A stretch of DNA of 64,000 nt from Ehretia macrophylla (Eukaryota > Streptophyta > Magnoliopsida > Boraginales > Ehretiaceae): NCBI GenBank assembly GCA_037974665.1, contig CM075775.1:38838152-38902151 (forward strand), read 5' to 3'. Position numbers and translations under genes: made by a program. The notes under the pieces were generated by a model that was not told the DNA's origin, made no database searches, and saw only the letters and a program-made list of their open reading frames with translations. Below, in pieces: positions 11,095 to 24,375 of this stretch; within the stretch, counting starts at the first letter, position 1; the number at the start of each line of letters is the position of its first letter.

Positions 11095-14000
11095 AGTTGT
11101 CTTGCCCAAGGTGCCATTGATTTGGTAATAGAAATGTGATGGATTAGGTTATCGTCCTTTCCGCGGCTCACGACGTACGATCCGGGATGAAAAAATAATG
11201 CAAAAGAAGAAAAGTATTCCGAAACTGATGAAAACGTTCGATTTTGGGCTCCAAAAACAGGCGCAGCCGAGTAGGCTTGCTACCCCAATCGTAGATCTCT
11301 CATATAGCTTTCCAACGATATTCTGTACACCGAGTAACTGTGTACGGATCAAAAGTTATGGGCACCAGAGCAACGGAGACCTGGTCCCAAGCCCCACGTC
11401 CACGGTTTGTGGGCCTAGCCTCTACGTGATGTGAAGTTGTCTTGCCCAAGGTGCCGTGGGATTCGGTAATAGAAATGTGATGGATTAGCTTGTCATGCTT
11501 TGCACGGCACACGACATACGATTCGAGACTGAAAAACAGCACAAAAGTATAAAAATGTCCCAAAACTAATAAAAACGTTCAACTTTGGGCTCTGAAAATA
11601 GGCGCAGCTGAGTAGGCTTGCTGCCCACAGCGTAGAGTTCTCAGAGAGCTTTCTAACGGTATGCTGTGCGCCGCGTAACGCCATACGAATCAAAAGTTAT
11701 GGGCACCGGAGCGATAGAGACCTGGTCACAAGTCCTACGCCATCGGTTTGCGGGCCCAACTTCTACATGAAGTGAAGTTGACTTGCCCAAGGTGCCGTGG
11801 AATTCGGTAATAGAAATGTGATGGATTAGAGTGTCGTCCTTTTCATGGCTCACGACGTACGATCCGAGACGAAAAAATAGTGCAAAAGAAGAAAAGTATC
11901 TCGAAACTGATAAAAATATTAGATTTTGTGCTCCGAAAATAGGCATAGCCGTGCAGGCTTGTTGCCCTAGCGTAGAGCTCTCAGAGAGCTTTCCAACGGT
12001 ATGCTGTGCGCCGCGTAACTCCTTACGGATCAAAAGTTATGGGCATCGGAGCGACGGAGACCTGGTCACAAGCCCCACGCCCTTGGTTTACAGGCCCAAC
12101 CTCTACATCAAGTGAAGTTGTCTTGCCCAAGGTGCCATTGATTCGGTAATAGAAATGTGATAGATTAGGTTATCGTCCTTTTCGCGGCTCATGACATACA
12201 ATCTGGTATGAACAAATAATGCAAAAGAAGAAAAGTGTCCCGAAACTGATGAAATGTTTGATTTTGGGCTCCAAAAACAGGTGCAGCTGAGTAGGCTTGC
12301 TGCCCCAACTGTAGATCTCTCAGAGAGCTTCCCAATGATATTCTATACGCCGAGTAACTCTGTACGGATCAAAAATTATGGACACCGGAGTGACAGAGAC
12401 TTGGTCACAAGTCCCACGCCCCCGGTTTGCTGGCCCAGCCTCTACATGAAGTGAAGTTGTGTTAACCAAGGTGTCGTGGGATTCGGTAATTAAAATGTGA
12501 TGGATTAGGTTGTCGTCCTTTTCGTGGCTCAAGACGTACGATTTGGGACTAGAAAATAGCGCAAAGGAAGAAAAGTGTCCCGAAACTGAAGAAAATGTTG
12601 GATTTTGGGCTCCAAAAATAGGCGCAGAAGAGCAGGGTAGCTGGCCCCATCGTAGAGCTCTCAGAGAGCTTTGCAATGGTATGATGTACGCTGTATAACT
12701 CCTTACAGATTAAAAGTTACGGGCACCGGAGCAACGAAGACCTGGTCCAAAGCCCCACGCCTTCGGTTCGCGAGCCCAGCCTCTATGTGAAGTGAAATTG
12801 TCTTGCCCAAGGTGCCGTGGGATTCGGTAATAAAAATGTAATGGATTAGCTTGTCGTCCTTTCCGCGACTCACGACGTATGATCTAGGACGAGAAAACAG
12901 TTCAAAAGAAGAAAAGTGTCCCGAAACAGATGAAAATGTTCAACTTTAAGCTCCGAAAATAGGCGCAGCTGAGTAGGCTTGCTACCCCCGTCGTAGAGCT
13001 CTCGGAGAGCTTTCCAATGGTATGCTGTGCGCCGCGTAACGCCTTACGGATCAAAAGTTATGGGCATCGGAGCGACAGAGACCTGGTCACAAGCCCCACG
13101 CCCTCGGTTTGCAGGCCCAACCTCTACATGAAGTGAAGTTGTCTTGCCCAAGGTCCCATAGGATTTGGTAAAAGAAATGTCATGGATTAGGTTCTCGTCC
13201 TTTTCGCGGCTCACGACGTACAATCCGGGACGAAAAAACAGAGCAAGAGAATAAAAGTGTCCCGAAATTGATGAAAACGTTCGATTTTGGGATTTGAAAA
13301 CTGGCCCAACCGAGCAGGCTTGCTGCCCTGTCATAGAGCTCTCAGAGGGCTATCCAACGGTATGCTGTGCGCCGCGTAACTCCTTACGGATGAAAAGTTA
13401 TGGGCATCGGAGCGACGGAGACCTGGTTACAAGCCCCACGCCCTCGGCTTTTAGGCCCAACCTCTACATGAAGTGAAGTTGTCTTGCCCAAGGTGCCGTG
13501 GGATTCGGTAATAGAAATGTGATGGATTAGGTTGTCATCCATTTCGTGGCTCACGACGTACGATCCGGGATGAAAAAATGGCGTAAAAGAAGAAAAGTGC
13601 CCCGAAATTGATGAAAATGTAAAATTTTGGGCTCCAAAAATAGGAGCAGCCCAGCAAGCTTGCTGTCCTGTCGTAGAGCTCTCGGAGAGCTTTCCAACGA
13701 TATGATGTGTATCACGTAACTCCTTACGGATCAAAAGTTATAGGCACTAGAGTGACGGAGACCTGGTCATAAACCCCACGCCCTCGGTTAGTAGGCCCAA
13801 CCTCTACGTGAAGTGAAGGTGTTTTGCCCAAGCTGTCGTGGGATTCGGTAATAGAAATGTGATGGATTAGGTTGTCGCCCTTTTCACGGCTCACGACGTG
13901 CGATCCGGGAGGAAAAAACGGCACAAAAAAGAAAAGTGTCCCGAAACTGATGAAAACATTCGATTTTGGGATCCAAAAACAAGCGCAGCTGAGCAGGCTT

Positions 14001-17000
14001 GCTGCCCCTATCGTAGAGCTCTCAGAGAGCTTTCCAACGGTATGCTGTGTGCCGCATAACGCCTTACGGATCAAAAGTTATGGGCACCGGAGCGACCGAG
14101 ACCTGCTCAAAAGCCCCACGCCCTAGGTTTGCGGGCCCAGCCTCTACATGAAGTGAAGTTGTCTTGCCCAAGGTGCCATGGAATTTGGTAATAGAAATGT
14201 GATGGATTAGGTTGTCGTCCTTTTCGCGGCTCACGACGTACTATTTAGGACGAAAAAACAACTTAAAAGAAGAAAAATGTGTCGAAACTGATAAAAACAT
14301 TCAATTTTGGCATTCGAAAATAGGCACAGCCAAGCAGGCTTGCTGCCCACGTCGTAGAGCTCTCGGAAAGCTTTCCAACGGTATGCTGTGCACCACGTAA
14401 TTCCTTACGGATCAAAAGTTATGGGCAACAGAGCGACGTAGACCTGGTCACAAGCCCTACACCCTCGGTTTGTAGGCCCAACCTCTACGTGAAGTGAAGT
14501 TTTCTTGCCCAAGGTGCCATGGGATTCGGTAATAGAAATGTGATAGATTAGGTTGTCGTCCTTCTCGCAGCACACGACGTGCCATCCGGGACGAAAAAAC
14601 AGCGTAAAAGAAGAAAAGTGTCCCGAAATTGTTGAAAACGTTCAATTTTGGGCTACAAAAACAGGCACAGCCAAGCAGCCTTGCTGCCCCCGTCATAGAG
14701 GTCTCAAAGAGCTTTCCAACGATTTGCTTTGCGCCCCGTAACTCCTTACGGATCAAAAGTTATGGGCACCGGAGCGACAAATACTTTGTCATAAGGCCCA
14801 CACCCTCGGTTCACGGGGCCAGCCTCTACATGAAGTGAAGTTGTGTTGCCCAAGGTGCCGTGGGATTCGGTAATTGAAATGTGATGGATTAGGTTGTCAT
14901 CCTTTTCGCGGCTCACGACGTATGATCCGGGACGAGAAAACATTGCAAAAGAAGAAAAATGTCTCAAAACTCAAGAAAACGTTCGATTTTGGGCTACAAA
15001 AATAGGCGCAGCCAAGCAGGCTTGCTGCCTCCATCGTAGAAATCTCAAAGAGCTTTCCAACGGTATGTTATACGCCGCGTAACTCCTTACGGATCAAAAG
15101 TTATGGGCACCAAAGCGACAGAGACCTGGTCACAAGCCCCGCACCCTCAGTTTGCTAGCCCAACCTCTATATGAAGTGAAGTTGACTTTCCCAAGGTGCC
15201 GTGGAATTCGGTAATAGAAATGTGATGGATTAGGTTGTCGTCCTTTTCGTGGCTCACGACGTACGATCCGGGATGAAGAAACAGCGCAAAAGAAGAAAAG
15301 TGTCCCAAAACTGATGAAAATGTTCAATTTTGGGTTCCCAAAATAGGCACAGCCGAGCAGGCTTGCTGCCCTATTGTAGAGCTCTCAGAGAGCTTTCCAA
15401 CGGTATGTTGTGCACCGCGTAACTCCTTACTGATCAAAAGTTATGGGCATCGGAGCGACGGAGACCTGGTCAAAAGCCCCACGCCCTCGGTTTGCAGGCC
15501 CATCCTCTACATGAAGTGAAGTTGTCTTGCCCAATGTGTCGTGGGATTCGGTAAAATAATTGTGATGGATTAGGTTGTCGTCCTTTTTGCGGTACACAAA
15601 GTACGATCCGGGACGAAAAAATAGCGCAAAAGAAGAAAAGTGGTTCGAAACTGATGAAAACGTTCGATTTTGGGTGCCAAAAATAGAAGCAGCCAAGCAG
15701 GATTGCTGCCCTATCGTAGAGCTCCCTGAGAGCTTTCCAATGGTATGCTGTAGGCCGCGTAACTCCTTACGGATCAAAAGTTATGGGCATCAGAAGGAAG
15801 GAGACCTGGTCACAAGCCCTACACCCTCGGTTTGCGAGCCCAACCTCTACTAGAAGTGAACTTGTCTTGCCCAAGGTGCCATGGGATTCGGTAATAGAAA
15901 ATGTGAAGGATTAGCTTGTTATCCTTTTCGCTGCTCACGACGTACAATCCGAGATGGAAAAACAGCACAAAAGAAGAAAAATGTCCTAAAACTGATGAAA
16001 AAGTTCAACTTTGGACTCCAAAAATAGGCGCAGCCGAGCAAGCTTGTTGTCCCCGTCGTATAGCTCTCGGAGAGCTTTCCAACGGTATGCTGTGGGCCGC
16101 GTAACGCCTTATGGATCAAAAGTTATGGGCACCGGAGCGATAGAGACCTGGTCACAATCCCGACGTCCTCGGTTTGTGAGCCCGACCTCTACATGAAGTG
16201 AAGTTGTCTTGCCCAAGGTGCTGTAGGATTTGGTAATAGAAATGTGATGGATTAGCTTGTCATCCTTTTCATGGCTCACGACGTACGATCCAGGATTAAA
16301 AAAAAATGTAAAAGAAGAAAAATGTCTCAAAATGGATGAAAACAATAAATTTTTGCATCTAAAAATACGCGCAGCCAAGTAGGCTTGCTTCCACCTACGT
16401 AGAGCTCTCAAAGAGCTTTCCAACGGTATGCTGTGCGGCGTGTAACTCCTTACGGATCAAAAGTTATGGGCACCAGAGCAACGGAGACCTGGTCACAAGC
16501 CCCACGCCCTCGGTTTGTGGGCCCAACCTCTACGTGAAGTGAAATTGTCTTGCCCAAGGTGTCATGGGATTCGGTAATAAAAATGTGATGGATTAGGTTG
16601 TCGTGTTTTTCGCGGCTCCCCACGTGCGATCCGGAACGAAAAAACAGCGCAAAAGAAGAAAAGTCTCCCGAAACTAATGAAAATGTTCGATTTTGGGCTC
16701 CAAAAATAGTCGCAGCTGAGCAGGCTTGCTGCCATATCGTAGAGCTCTCAATGAGCCTTCCAACGATATGTTGTACGCCGCGTAACTCCTTACGAATCAA
16801 AAGTTATTGGCACCGGAGCGACAGAGACTTGGTCACAAGACCCACGCCCTCGGTTTGCGGGCCCAACCTCTACATGAAGTGAAGTTGTGTTGTCCGAGGT
16901 GCCATGGAATTCGGTAATAGAAATGTGATGGATTAGGTTGTCGTCCTTTTCACAGCTCACGATGTACGATCCGGGATGAAAAAATAGGCAAAAGAAGAAA

Positions 17001-20000
17001 AGTGTCTCGAAACTGATGAAAACGTTCGATTTTGGGATCCGAAAACAAGGGCAGTCGAGCAGGCTTGCTGCCCTCGTCGTAGAGCTCCGAGAGAGATTTC
17101 TAACGGTATGCTGTGCGCCGCGTAACTCCTTACGGATCAAAAGTTATGGGCATCGGAACGACGGAGACCTGGTCAAAAGCCCTACGCCCTCGGTTTGCAG
17201 GCCCAACCTCTACATGAAGTGAAGTTGTCTTGCCCAAGGTGCCATGGGATTCGGTAAAAGAATTGGGATGGATTAGGTTGTCATCTTTTTTGCGGCTCAC
17301 GAAGCACGATCCGGGACGAAAAAATAGCGCAAAAGAAGAAAAGTGTCCCGAAACTGATGAAAACGTTTGATTTTGGGTGCCAAAAATAAGCGCAGACAAG
17401 CAGGCTTACTACCCTATCGTAGAGCTCTTAAAGAGCTTTCCAACAGTATGCTGTACGCCACGTAACTCCTTACGGATCAAAAGTTATGGGCATCGGAGGG
17501 ACAGAGACCTGGTCACAAGCCCCACACCCTCGGTTTGCGGGCCCAGCCTCTACAAGAAGTGAAGTTGTCTTGCCCAAGGTGCCATGGAATCGGTAATATA
17601 AATGTGATGGATTAGCTTGTCGTCCTTTTCGCTGCTCACGACGTACAATCCGGGATGAAAAAATAGTGCAAAAGAGGAAAAGTGTCCCGAAACTGATGGA
17701 AACGTTCAACTCTGGACTCCAAAAACAGGCGCAGCCGAGCAAGCATGTTGTCCCCGTCGGATAGCTCTCAGAAAGCTTTTCAACGGTATGTTGTGCGCCG
17801 CGTAACGCCTTACGGATCAAAAGTTATGGGCATCGGAGCGACAGAGACCTAGTCACAAGCCCGATGTCCTCGGTTTGTGGGCCCATCCTCTACATGAAGT
17901 GAAGTTGTCTTGCCCAAGGTGCTGTGGGATTTGGTAATGGAAATGTGATGGATTAGCTTGTCGTCCTTTTCGTGGCTCACGACGTACGATTCGGGATAAA
18001 AAAAATAACATAAAAGAAGAAAAGTATACCGAAATTGATGAAAATATTCGATTTTTGCATCCAAAAATAGGCGCAGCCAAGTAGGCTTGCTGCCCCCTTC
18101 GTAGAGCTCTCAAAGAGCTTTCTAACAATATGTTGTGCGCCGCGTAACTCCTTACGGATGAAAAGTTATGGGCATCGAAGCGATGGAGACCTGGTCACAA
18201 GCCGCACGCCCTCGTATTGCAGGCCCAACCTCTACACGAAGTGAAGTTGTCTTGCCCAAGGTGTCGTGGGATTTGGTAATAGAAATGTGATAGATTAGGT
18301 TATCGTCTTTTTCGCAGCTCACGACGTGTGATCCGGGGCAAAAATACAGTGAAAAATAAGAAAAGTTTCCCGAAACTGATGAAAACATTTGATTTTGGGC
18401 TCCAAAAACAGGCGCAGCCGAGCATGCTTTATGCCCCTATCATAGAGGTCTCAAAGGGCTTTCCAACGGTATGTTGTACGTCGCGTAACTCCTTATGGAT
18501 CAAAAGTTATGGGCACTGGAGCGACAAAGACTTGGTCAAAAGCCCTACGCCCTCGGTTTGCGGGCCCAGCCTCTACATGAAGTGAAGTTGTATTGCCCAA
18601 GGTGCCGTGGGATTCGATAATTGAAATGTGATTGATTAGGTTATCGTCCCTTTCGCAGCTCAAGACGTACGATCCGGCACGAGAAAATAGTGCAAAAGAA
18701 GAAATGTGTCTCGAAACTCAAGAAAACGTTCGATTTTGGGCTCCGAAAATAGGCGCAGCCAAGCAGGCTTGCTGCCCAGTCGTAGAGATCTCAGAGAGCT
18801 TTCCAACGGTATATTGTACGCCGCGTAACTCCTTACGGATCAATAGTTATGGGCACTGGAGCAACGGAGACTTGGACCCAAGCCCCACGACCTCGGTTTG
18901 CTGGCCCAGCCTCTACGTGAAGTGAAGTTGTCTTGCCCAAGGTGTCGTGGGATTTGGTAATAGAAATGTGATGGATTAGATTGTCATTTTTTGCGCGGCT
19001 CACGACGTACGATCCGGGACGGAAAAACAGCGCAAAAGAAGAAAAGTGTCCCGAAATTGATGAAAATGTTCAACTTTGGGCTCTGAAAATAGGCGCAGCC
19101 AAGCAGGCTAGCTGCCCCCATCGTAGAGCTCTCAGAGAGCTTTCCAACGGTATGTTGTGCGCCCCGTAACGCCTTATGGATCAAAAGTTATGGGCACCGG
19201 AGCGACAGAGACCTGGTCACAAGCCCCACACCCTCGGTTTGCGGGCCCAACCTCTACATGAAGTGAAGTTGACTTGCCCAAGGTGCTGTGGAATTCGGTA
19301 ATAGAAATGTGATAGATTAGGTTGTCGTCCTTTTTGCGGCTCACGATGTACGATCCGGGTTGAAAAAACAGTGCAAAAGAAGAAAGGTGTTCCGAAACTG
19401 ATGAAAATATTCAATTTTTGTCTCCCAAAACAGGCGCAGCCAAGCAGGCTTGCTGCCCTATCGTAGAGCTCTCAGAGGGCTTTCCAACGGTATACTGTGT
19501 GCCGCGTAACGCCTTATGGGTCAAAAGTTATGGGCACTGGAGCGACAGAGACCTGGTCACAAGCCCCACGCCTTCGGTTTGCGGCCCAACCTCTACATGA
19601 AGTGAAGTTGACTTGCCTAAGATGCTGTGGAATTCGGTAATAGAAATGTGATGGATTAAGTTGTCGTCCTTTTCGCGGCTCACGTCGTACGATCCGGGAT
19701 GACAAAACAGCGCAAAAGAAGAAAAGTGTCCTGAAACTGATGAAAATGTTCAATTTTGGGCTCCCAAAACAGGCGCAGCCGAGCAAGCTTGCTGCCCTAT
19801 CGTAAGCTTTCAGAGAGCTTTCCAACGGTATGCTGTGCGCCGCGTAACGCCTTACAGATCAAAAGTTATGGGCACCGGAGCAACGGAGACCTAGTCCCAA
19901 GCCCCACGCCCTCGGTTTGCGGGCCCAGCCTTTACGTGAAATGAAGTTGTCTTGCCCAAGGTGCCGTGGGATTTGGTAATAAAAATGTGATGGATTAGCT

Positions 20001-20220
20001 TGTCATCCTTTGCGCAGCTCACGATGTACGATCCGGGACGGAAAAACAGTGCAAAAGAAGAAAAGTTTCTCGAAACTGATGAAAATGTTCAACTTTGGGC
20101 TCCGAAAATAGGCGCAGCTGTGCAGGCTTGCTGCCCCCGTTGTAGAGCTCTCGAAGAGCTTTCCAACGATATACTGTGCGTCGCGTAACTCCTTACGGAT
20201 CAAAAGTTATGGGTACCGGA

Positions 20221-22383
20221 TGTCACGCCCCAACCCGACCTATAGAGGTTAGACTAGGGTGTGATCTAAACATTCAAGTCATTTCACGTACTTAATTGTT
20301 CATGAAAGTTTAACACTTAACGTTTAGCATAAATTTCTGTTCTGGACATTTTTGTCAGAAATAGACTAAAGCTAAATTTGACCCTAAGACCCTAAAAAAT
20401 GGCAAGTATTGAAATATGTACGAATCTGGACAGTTTTGCATAGTCTCATGGTTTTAGCTATAACTCTTGAATCCGAACTCCAAATGATGCGAGGTTTGTT
20501 TCTGGATTTAGTTCACTTAATAAGATTTAATTTGAAATTTTGTTCACTAGAATTTGAGATTTTTTTCTTGTCTAAATGATTGTGGGAAAACAGACCATTG
20601 CAGTGAAGTATTTATTTAGTGATATACTTTGAAAAAATATTGTAACTTCTTTTGTGATATTGAATGCTTGGGATTGTGGCACTTGGATGTTATGTGGACT
20701 GTTTTGGATGATTGAAGATGTTTTAATTAATCGATGCATGGCTTGGGTTAGTTACGTGACAACTTGTGGCTAAAATCGCACATGTAAGCATGAATTGAAA
20801 CCCTATTGAATACGAAAACTCGCTAAGTGTTGATCCTATGGTTATAGTGTCCAATTGTGTGATTAGTGGACTGCCTAAGAAATGTTAAGTATGCTTGAAA
20901 TGTGATTCCTGATGATTACATGTTGATAAGTAGACCTTTCTTGCACCCGGTCCCACGTAAACGTCGTTGCATGCTTGTATAAACTTATTATCTAATTATG
21001 TGAACTCTGAAATGAGTTATATGACTTGATTTACATGTGTTACTGCTGCACGTTTAATATTCATATAACTCCATGTGCTTTACAAGTAAAATTACATGTC
21101 AAAGCATGCCTCGTGTGTTTACTTGTCAATGTGCGATCTTATGACTGCTCGGAAGAAACCTACTTTGTTGTCCTCCTAATGTGATATATTAAATGTTATA
21201 AATGTGCATTGCATACAAGGTTGCAACCTTTCATTCTGGCATGGTAGCATTCATGCACACCGGGTGGCATCAGGCTTGCCGGTGCAACCGTGACTACCAT
21301 GGTCCAATTCCCTCTCTCGCTTGGGGGCTAGACTTCCTCGGAGAGTTTGGTCGTAGGATTTCGGGGTACATCCGGAGTACACCCATTTGGCGTGATAAGT
21401 GGATGATTTGAAGTCAGCCGCAACAACTGATATTGGAAATGAATTGAGAGCAAAAGCTCACCGTATCATTTTCACTATGTGTATAAGTACTCTCGCTTGG
21501 TTCCTAGAGGACCTCGGGGAGGAAAGATGGGTAATTGTGTTCTTTTACTTTTATATTACATTATGAACTTACTTGTGTTATATGTCATGCTTTCAAAAAG
21601 GGTTTTTCATAAGTTGAACTGGAAAAAGAGTTTCAAAACGTATTTCTCGTTCCCCCTCGCTGAGTTCATAAGGACTCACCCTCTTTTATCATCACAGGTG
21701 AAGAAGATCAGGAACAGGTACCCGAGGATAACATGCCTATTGATGACTCCTTGGAGTGATTGCCTGCCCTACGTGCCTTACTTGACTGTGGCCATTTTGT
21801 GAACGATATGTTTGTTTTGAAGATTATCTCTTATGTTGTTTGTCGTTGTTATCTTAAAAGACCCCCGTTGAAATTTGGGGTCTAATTTTGATTTGTACTG
21901 ATTATAACTAGACAGACACCCTATTTGATCGTTTGCTACTTTGATTAGTAACTATTACAGGCTTATGAAGTATTAGGCAAAGGGCTAAGTAAAATGAATC
22001 TATCCAATCTTAAGCAGGTACTCATTTGTAAGCTCAGACCAACAGGTACTTGTATAACATAAATTGACACATAAACGAGACATAGTTGCCATGCTAGGTG
22101 TTAATCAAACGAGACTTGAGATAAATAGTGGACATATCAATTGGTGATAAATAGTAATCTTAGTTGGAATCGAATTTGAGTTTGAAAGTTTTAAGGCGTT
22201 TAAAAAATTAGGTCAAACTAAAGAGCCAATTACATCCGTTATGCTACCAATTTTCTCAAGAATTTTTGGAGTTCTAGTCTAACGGATAAGCTTGATCTTC
22301 GTTAATTAGTTATAGTAAAAAAAATGTGAATGTTTAGATCACACCCTAGTCTAACCTCTATAGGTCTGGTTGGGGGTGTGACA
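20221..22383 (+). mobile_element. Chimeric family-A LTR fragment with inverted termini
   Basis: From about 20334 to 22383 it matches the last 2.05 kb of the plus-strand solo LTR (about 40254-42305) at roughly 97% by eye. The first ~113 bp are the opposite end of a minus-strand family-A LTR (TGTCACGCCCCAACCC...), closer to the 4125-7697 copy. The unit therefore starts TGTCACGCCCC and ends GGGGGTGTGACA, with a terminal inverted repeat of about 55 bp resembling a DNA transposon, but it has no transposase. The left flank is satellite at ...GGTACCGGA and the right flank is CCCAACGTGCC; about 80 bp of monomer are missing between them, so there is no target duplication. Confidence 0.85.
21652..21700 (+). 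promoter_or_regulatory. Conserved LTR hairpin/AGGTG module (family A)
   Basis: CCCCCTCGCTGAG, then GGACTCACCC, a T-rich stretch and ATCACAGGTG. It is nearly identical to the copy at 41572-41620. Confidence 0.55.
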
Positions 22384-24375
22384 CCCAACGTGCCATGGGA
22401 TTCGATAATAGAAATGAGATAGATTAGGTTATCGTCTTTTTCGCAGCTCACGACGTACGATCTGGGATGAAAAAACAACACAAAAGAAGAAAATTATACC
22501 GAAACTGATGAAAACATTCGATTTTGGGCACCAAAAATAGGCGCAGCAGAGCAGGCTTGCTGCCCTATAGTAGGGCTCTCAGAGAGCTTTCCAACGGTAT
22601 GTTGTACGCCACGTAACTCCTTACGGATCAAAAGTTATGGGCACCAGAGCGACAGAGACCTGGTCACAAGCCCCACGCCCTCGGTTTGCTGGCCCAACCT
22701 CTACATAAAGTGAAGTTGTGTTTCCTAAGGTGCCGTGGTATTCGGTAATTGAAATGTGATGGATTAGGTTGTCATCCTTTTCGCGGCTCACGACGTACGA
22801 AACGAGACGAGAAAACAGCGCAAATAAAGAAAAGTGTCTCGAAATTGAAGAAAACATTCAATTTTATGCTCCGAAAATAGGCGCAACCTAGAAGGCTTGC
22901 TGCCCCCGATGTAGAGCTCTTAGTGAGCTTTCCAACGGTATGTTGTACGCCGCGTAACTCCTTACGGATCAAAAGTTATGGGCACCGGAGCAACGGAGAA
23001 CTGGTTACAAGCCCCACGCCCTCAGTTTGCGGGCCCAGCCTCTACGTGAAGTGAAGTTTTCTTGCCCAAGGTACTGTGGGATTCGGTAATAGAAATGTGA
23101 TGAATTAGCTTGTCGTCCTTTGCGCGGCTCACGACGTACGATCCGGGACGAAAAAATAGAGCAAAAGAAGAAAAGTGTCCCAAAACTGATGAAAACGTTC
23201 AATTTTGGGCATCGAAAATAGGCACAGCTAAGCAGGCTTGCCGCCCCCATCGTAGAGCTCTCAAAGTGCTTTCCAACTATATGTTGTGCGCCACGTAACG
23301 CCTTACGGATCAAAAGTTATGGGCACCGGAGCGACAGAGACCTAGTCACAAGCCCAACGCCCTCGGTTTATGGGCCCAACCTCTGCATGAAGTGAAGTTA
23401 TCTTGCCCAAGGTGCTGTGGGATTCGGTAATAGAAATGTGATGGATTAGGTTGACGTCCTTTTCGTGGCCCACGACGTACGATCCGGGACAAAAAAATAG
23501 TGCAAATGAAGAAAAGTGTCCCAAAACTGATGAAAATGTTCAATTTTGGGCTCTAAAAACAGGCGCAGCTAAGCAGTGTTGCTACCCCTATCATAGATCT
23601 CTCAGAGAGCTTTCCAATGGTATGTTGTGCGCCACGTAACTCCTTACGGATCATAATTTATGGACATTGGAGCGACGGAGACCTGGTCACAAGCTCCACG
23701 CCCTCGGTTTGTAGGCCCAACCTCTACATGAAGTGAAGTTGTCTTGCCCAAGGTGCCATGGGATTCGGTAATAGAAATGTGATGGATTAGGTTGACGTCC
23801 TTTTCGTGGCTCACAACGTACGATCCGAGAAGAAAAAACAGTGCAAAAGAAGAAAAGTGTCCCAAAACTGATGAAAACGTTCGATTTTGGGCTCTGAAAA
23901 CAGGCGCAACCGAGCAAGGTTGCTGCCCCTATCGTAGAGCTCTCAGAGAGCTTTCCAACGGTATGCTGTATACCACGTAACTTCTTACAGATCAAAAGTT
24001 ATGGGCATCGGAGCGACGGAGACCTGGTCACATGCCCCACGCCCTCGGTTTGCAGGCCTAACCTCTACATGCAGTGAAGTTGTCTTGCCCAAGGTATGTG
24101 GAATTCAGTAATAGAAATGTGATGGATTAGGTTATCGTCCTTTTTGCGGCTCACGACGTACGATCCGGGATGAAAAAACAGCACAAAAGAAGAAAAGTGT
24201 CCCGAAACTGATGAAAACATTCGATTTTGGGCTCCAAAAATAGACATAGTTGAGCAGGCTTGCTGCACCTATCGTAGAGCTCTTAGATAGCTTTCCAACG
24301 ATATGCTGTACGCCACGTAACTCTTTACGGATCAAAAGTTATGGGCAACGGAGCGAGAGAGACCTGGTCACAAGC

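Larger units (their letters stand above)
7719..20220 (+). repeat. Satellite array 1, ~340-bp monomer, about 37 copies
   Basis: Head-to-tail copies of a unit of about 340 bp. The landmark GAAGTTGTCTTGCCC recurs, for example, at 17221, 17561, 17901, 18243, 18583, 18923, 19264 and 19603, giving spacings of 339 to 342. Fixed landmarks in order are GATGGATTAGGTTGTCG, CACGACGTACGATCC, an A-rich GCAAAAGAAGAAAAG tract, TTTTGGGCTCC, GGCTTGCTGCC, the dyad AGCTCTCNGAGAGCT, and GGATCAAAAGTTATGGGC. Copies differ by roughly 10 to 20%. Linked variants define subtypes (TTAGCTTGTCG goes with CAACTTTGGG; GTGTTGCCC goes with AATTGAAATG and ACGAGAAAA). Frames of 60 to 136 codons appear on both strands but never persist between copies. 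Confidence 0.95.

Noticed and set aside
8294..20203. Many open frames of 60 to 136 codons on both strands, with recurring protein text such as IRKELRGAQHTVGKL
   Set aside because: They repeat with the satellite period, occur on both strands, shift frame because the unit is not a multiple of three, and are broken differently in each monomer. They are chance frames in satellite DNA.
7719..20220. A CENP-B-like box in the satellite
   Set aside because: TTCGATTTTGGGCTC and TTCGCGGCTCACGAC were compared with the NTTCGNNNNANNCGGGN pattern; key A and CGGG positions do not match.
20221..22383. Possible DNA transposon or MITE because of the terminal inverted repeat
   Set aside because: Both halves are family-A LTR sequence, there is no transposase and no target duplication.
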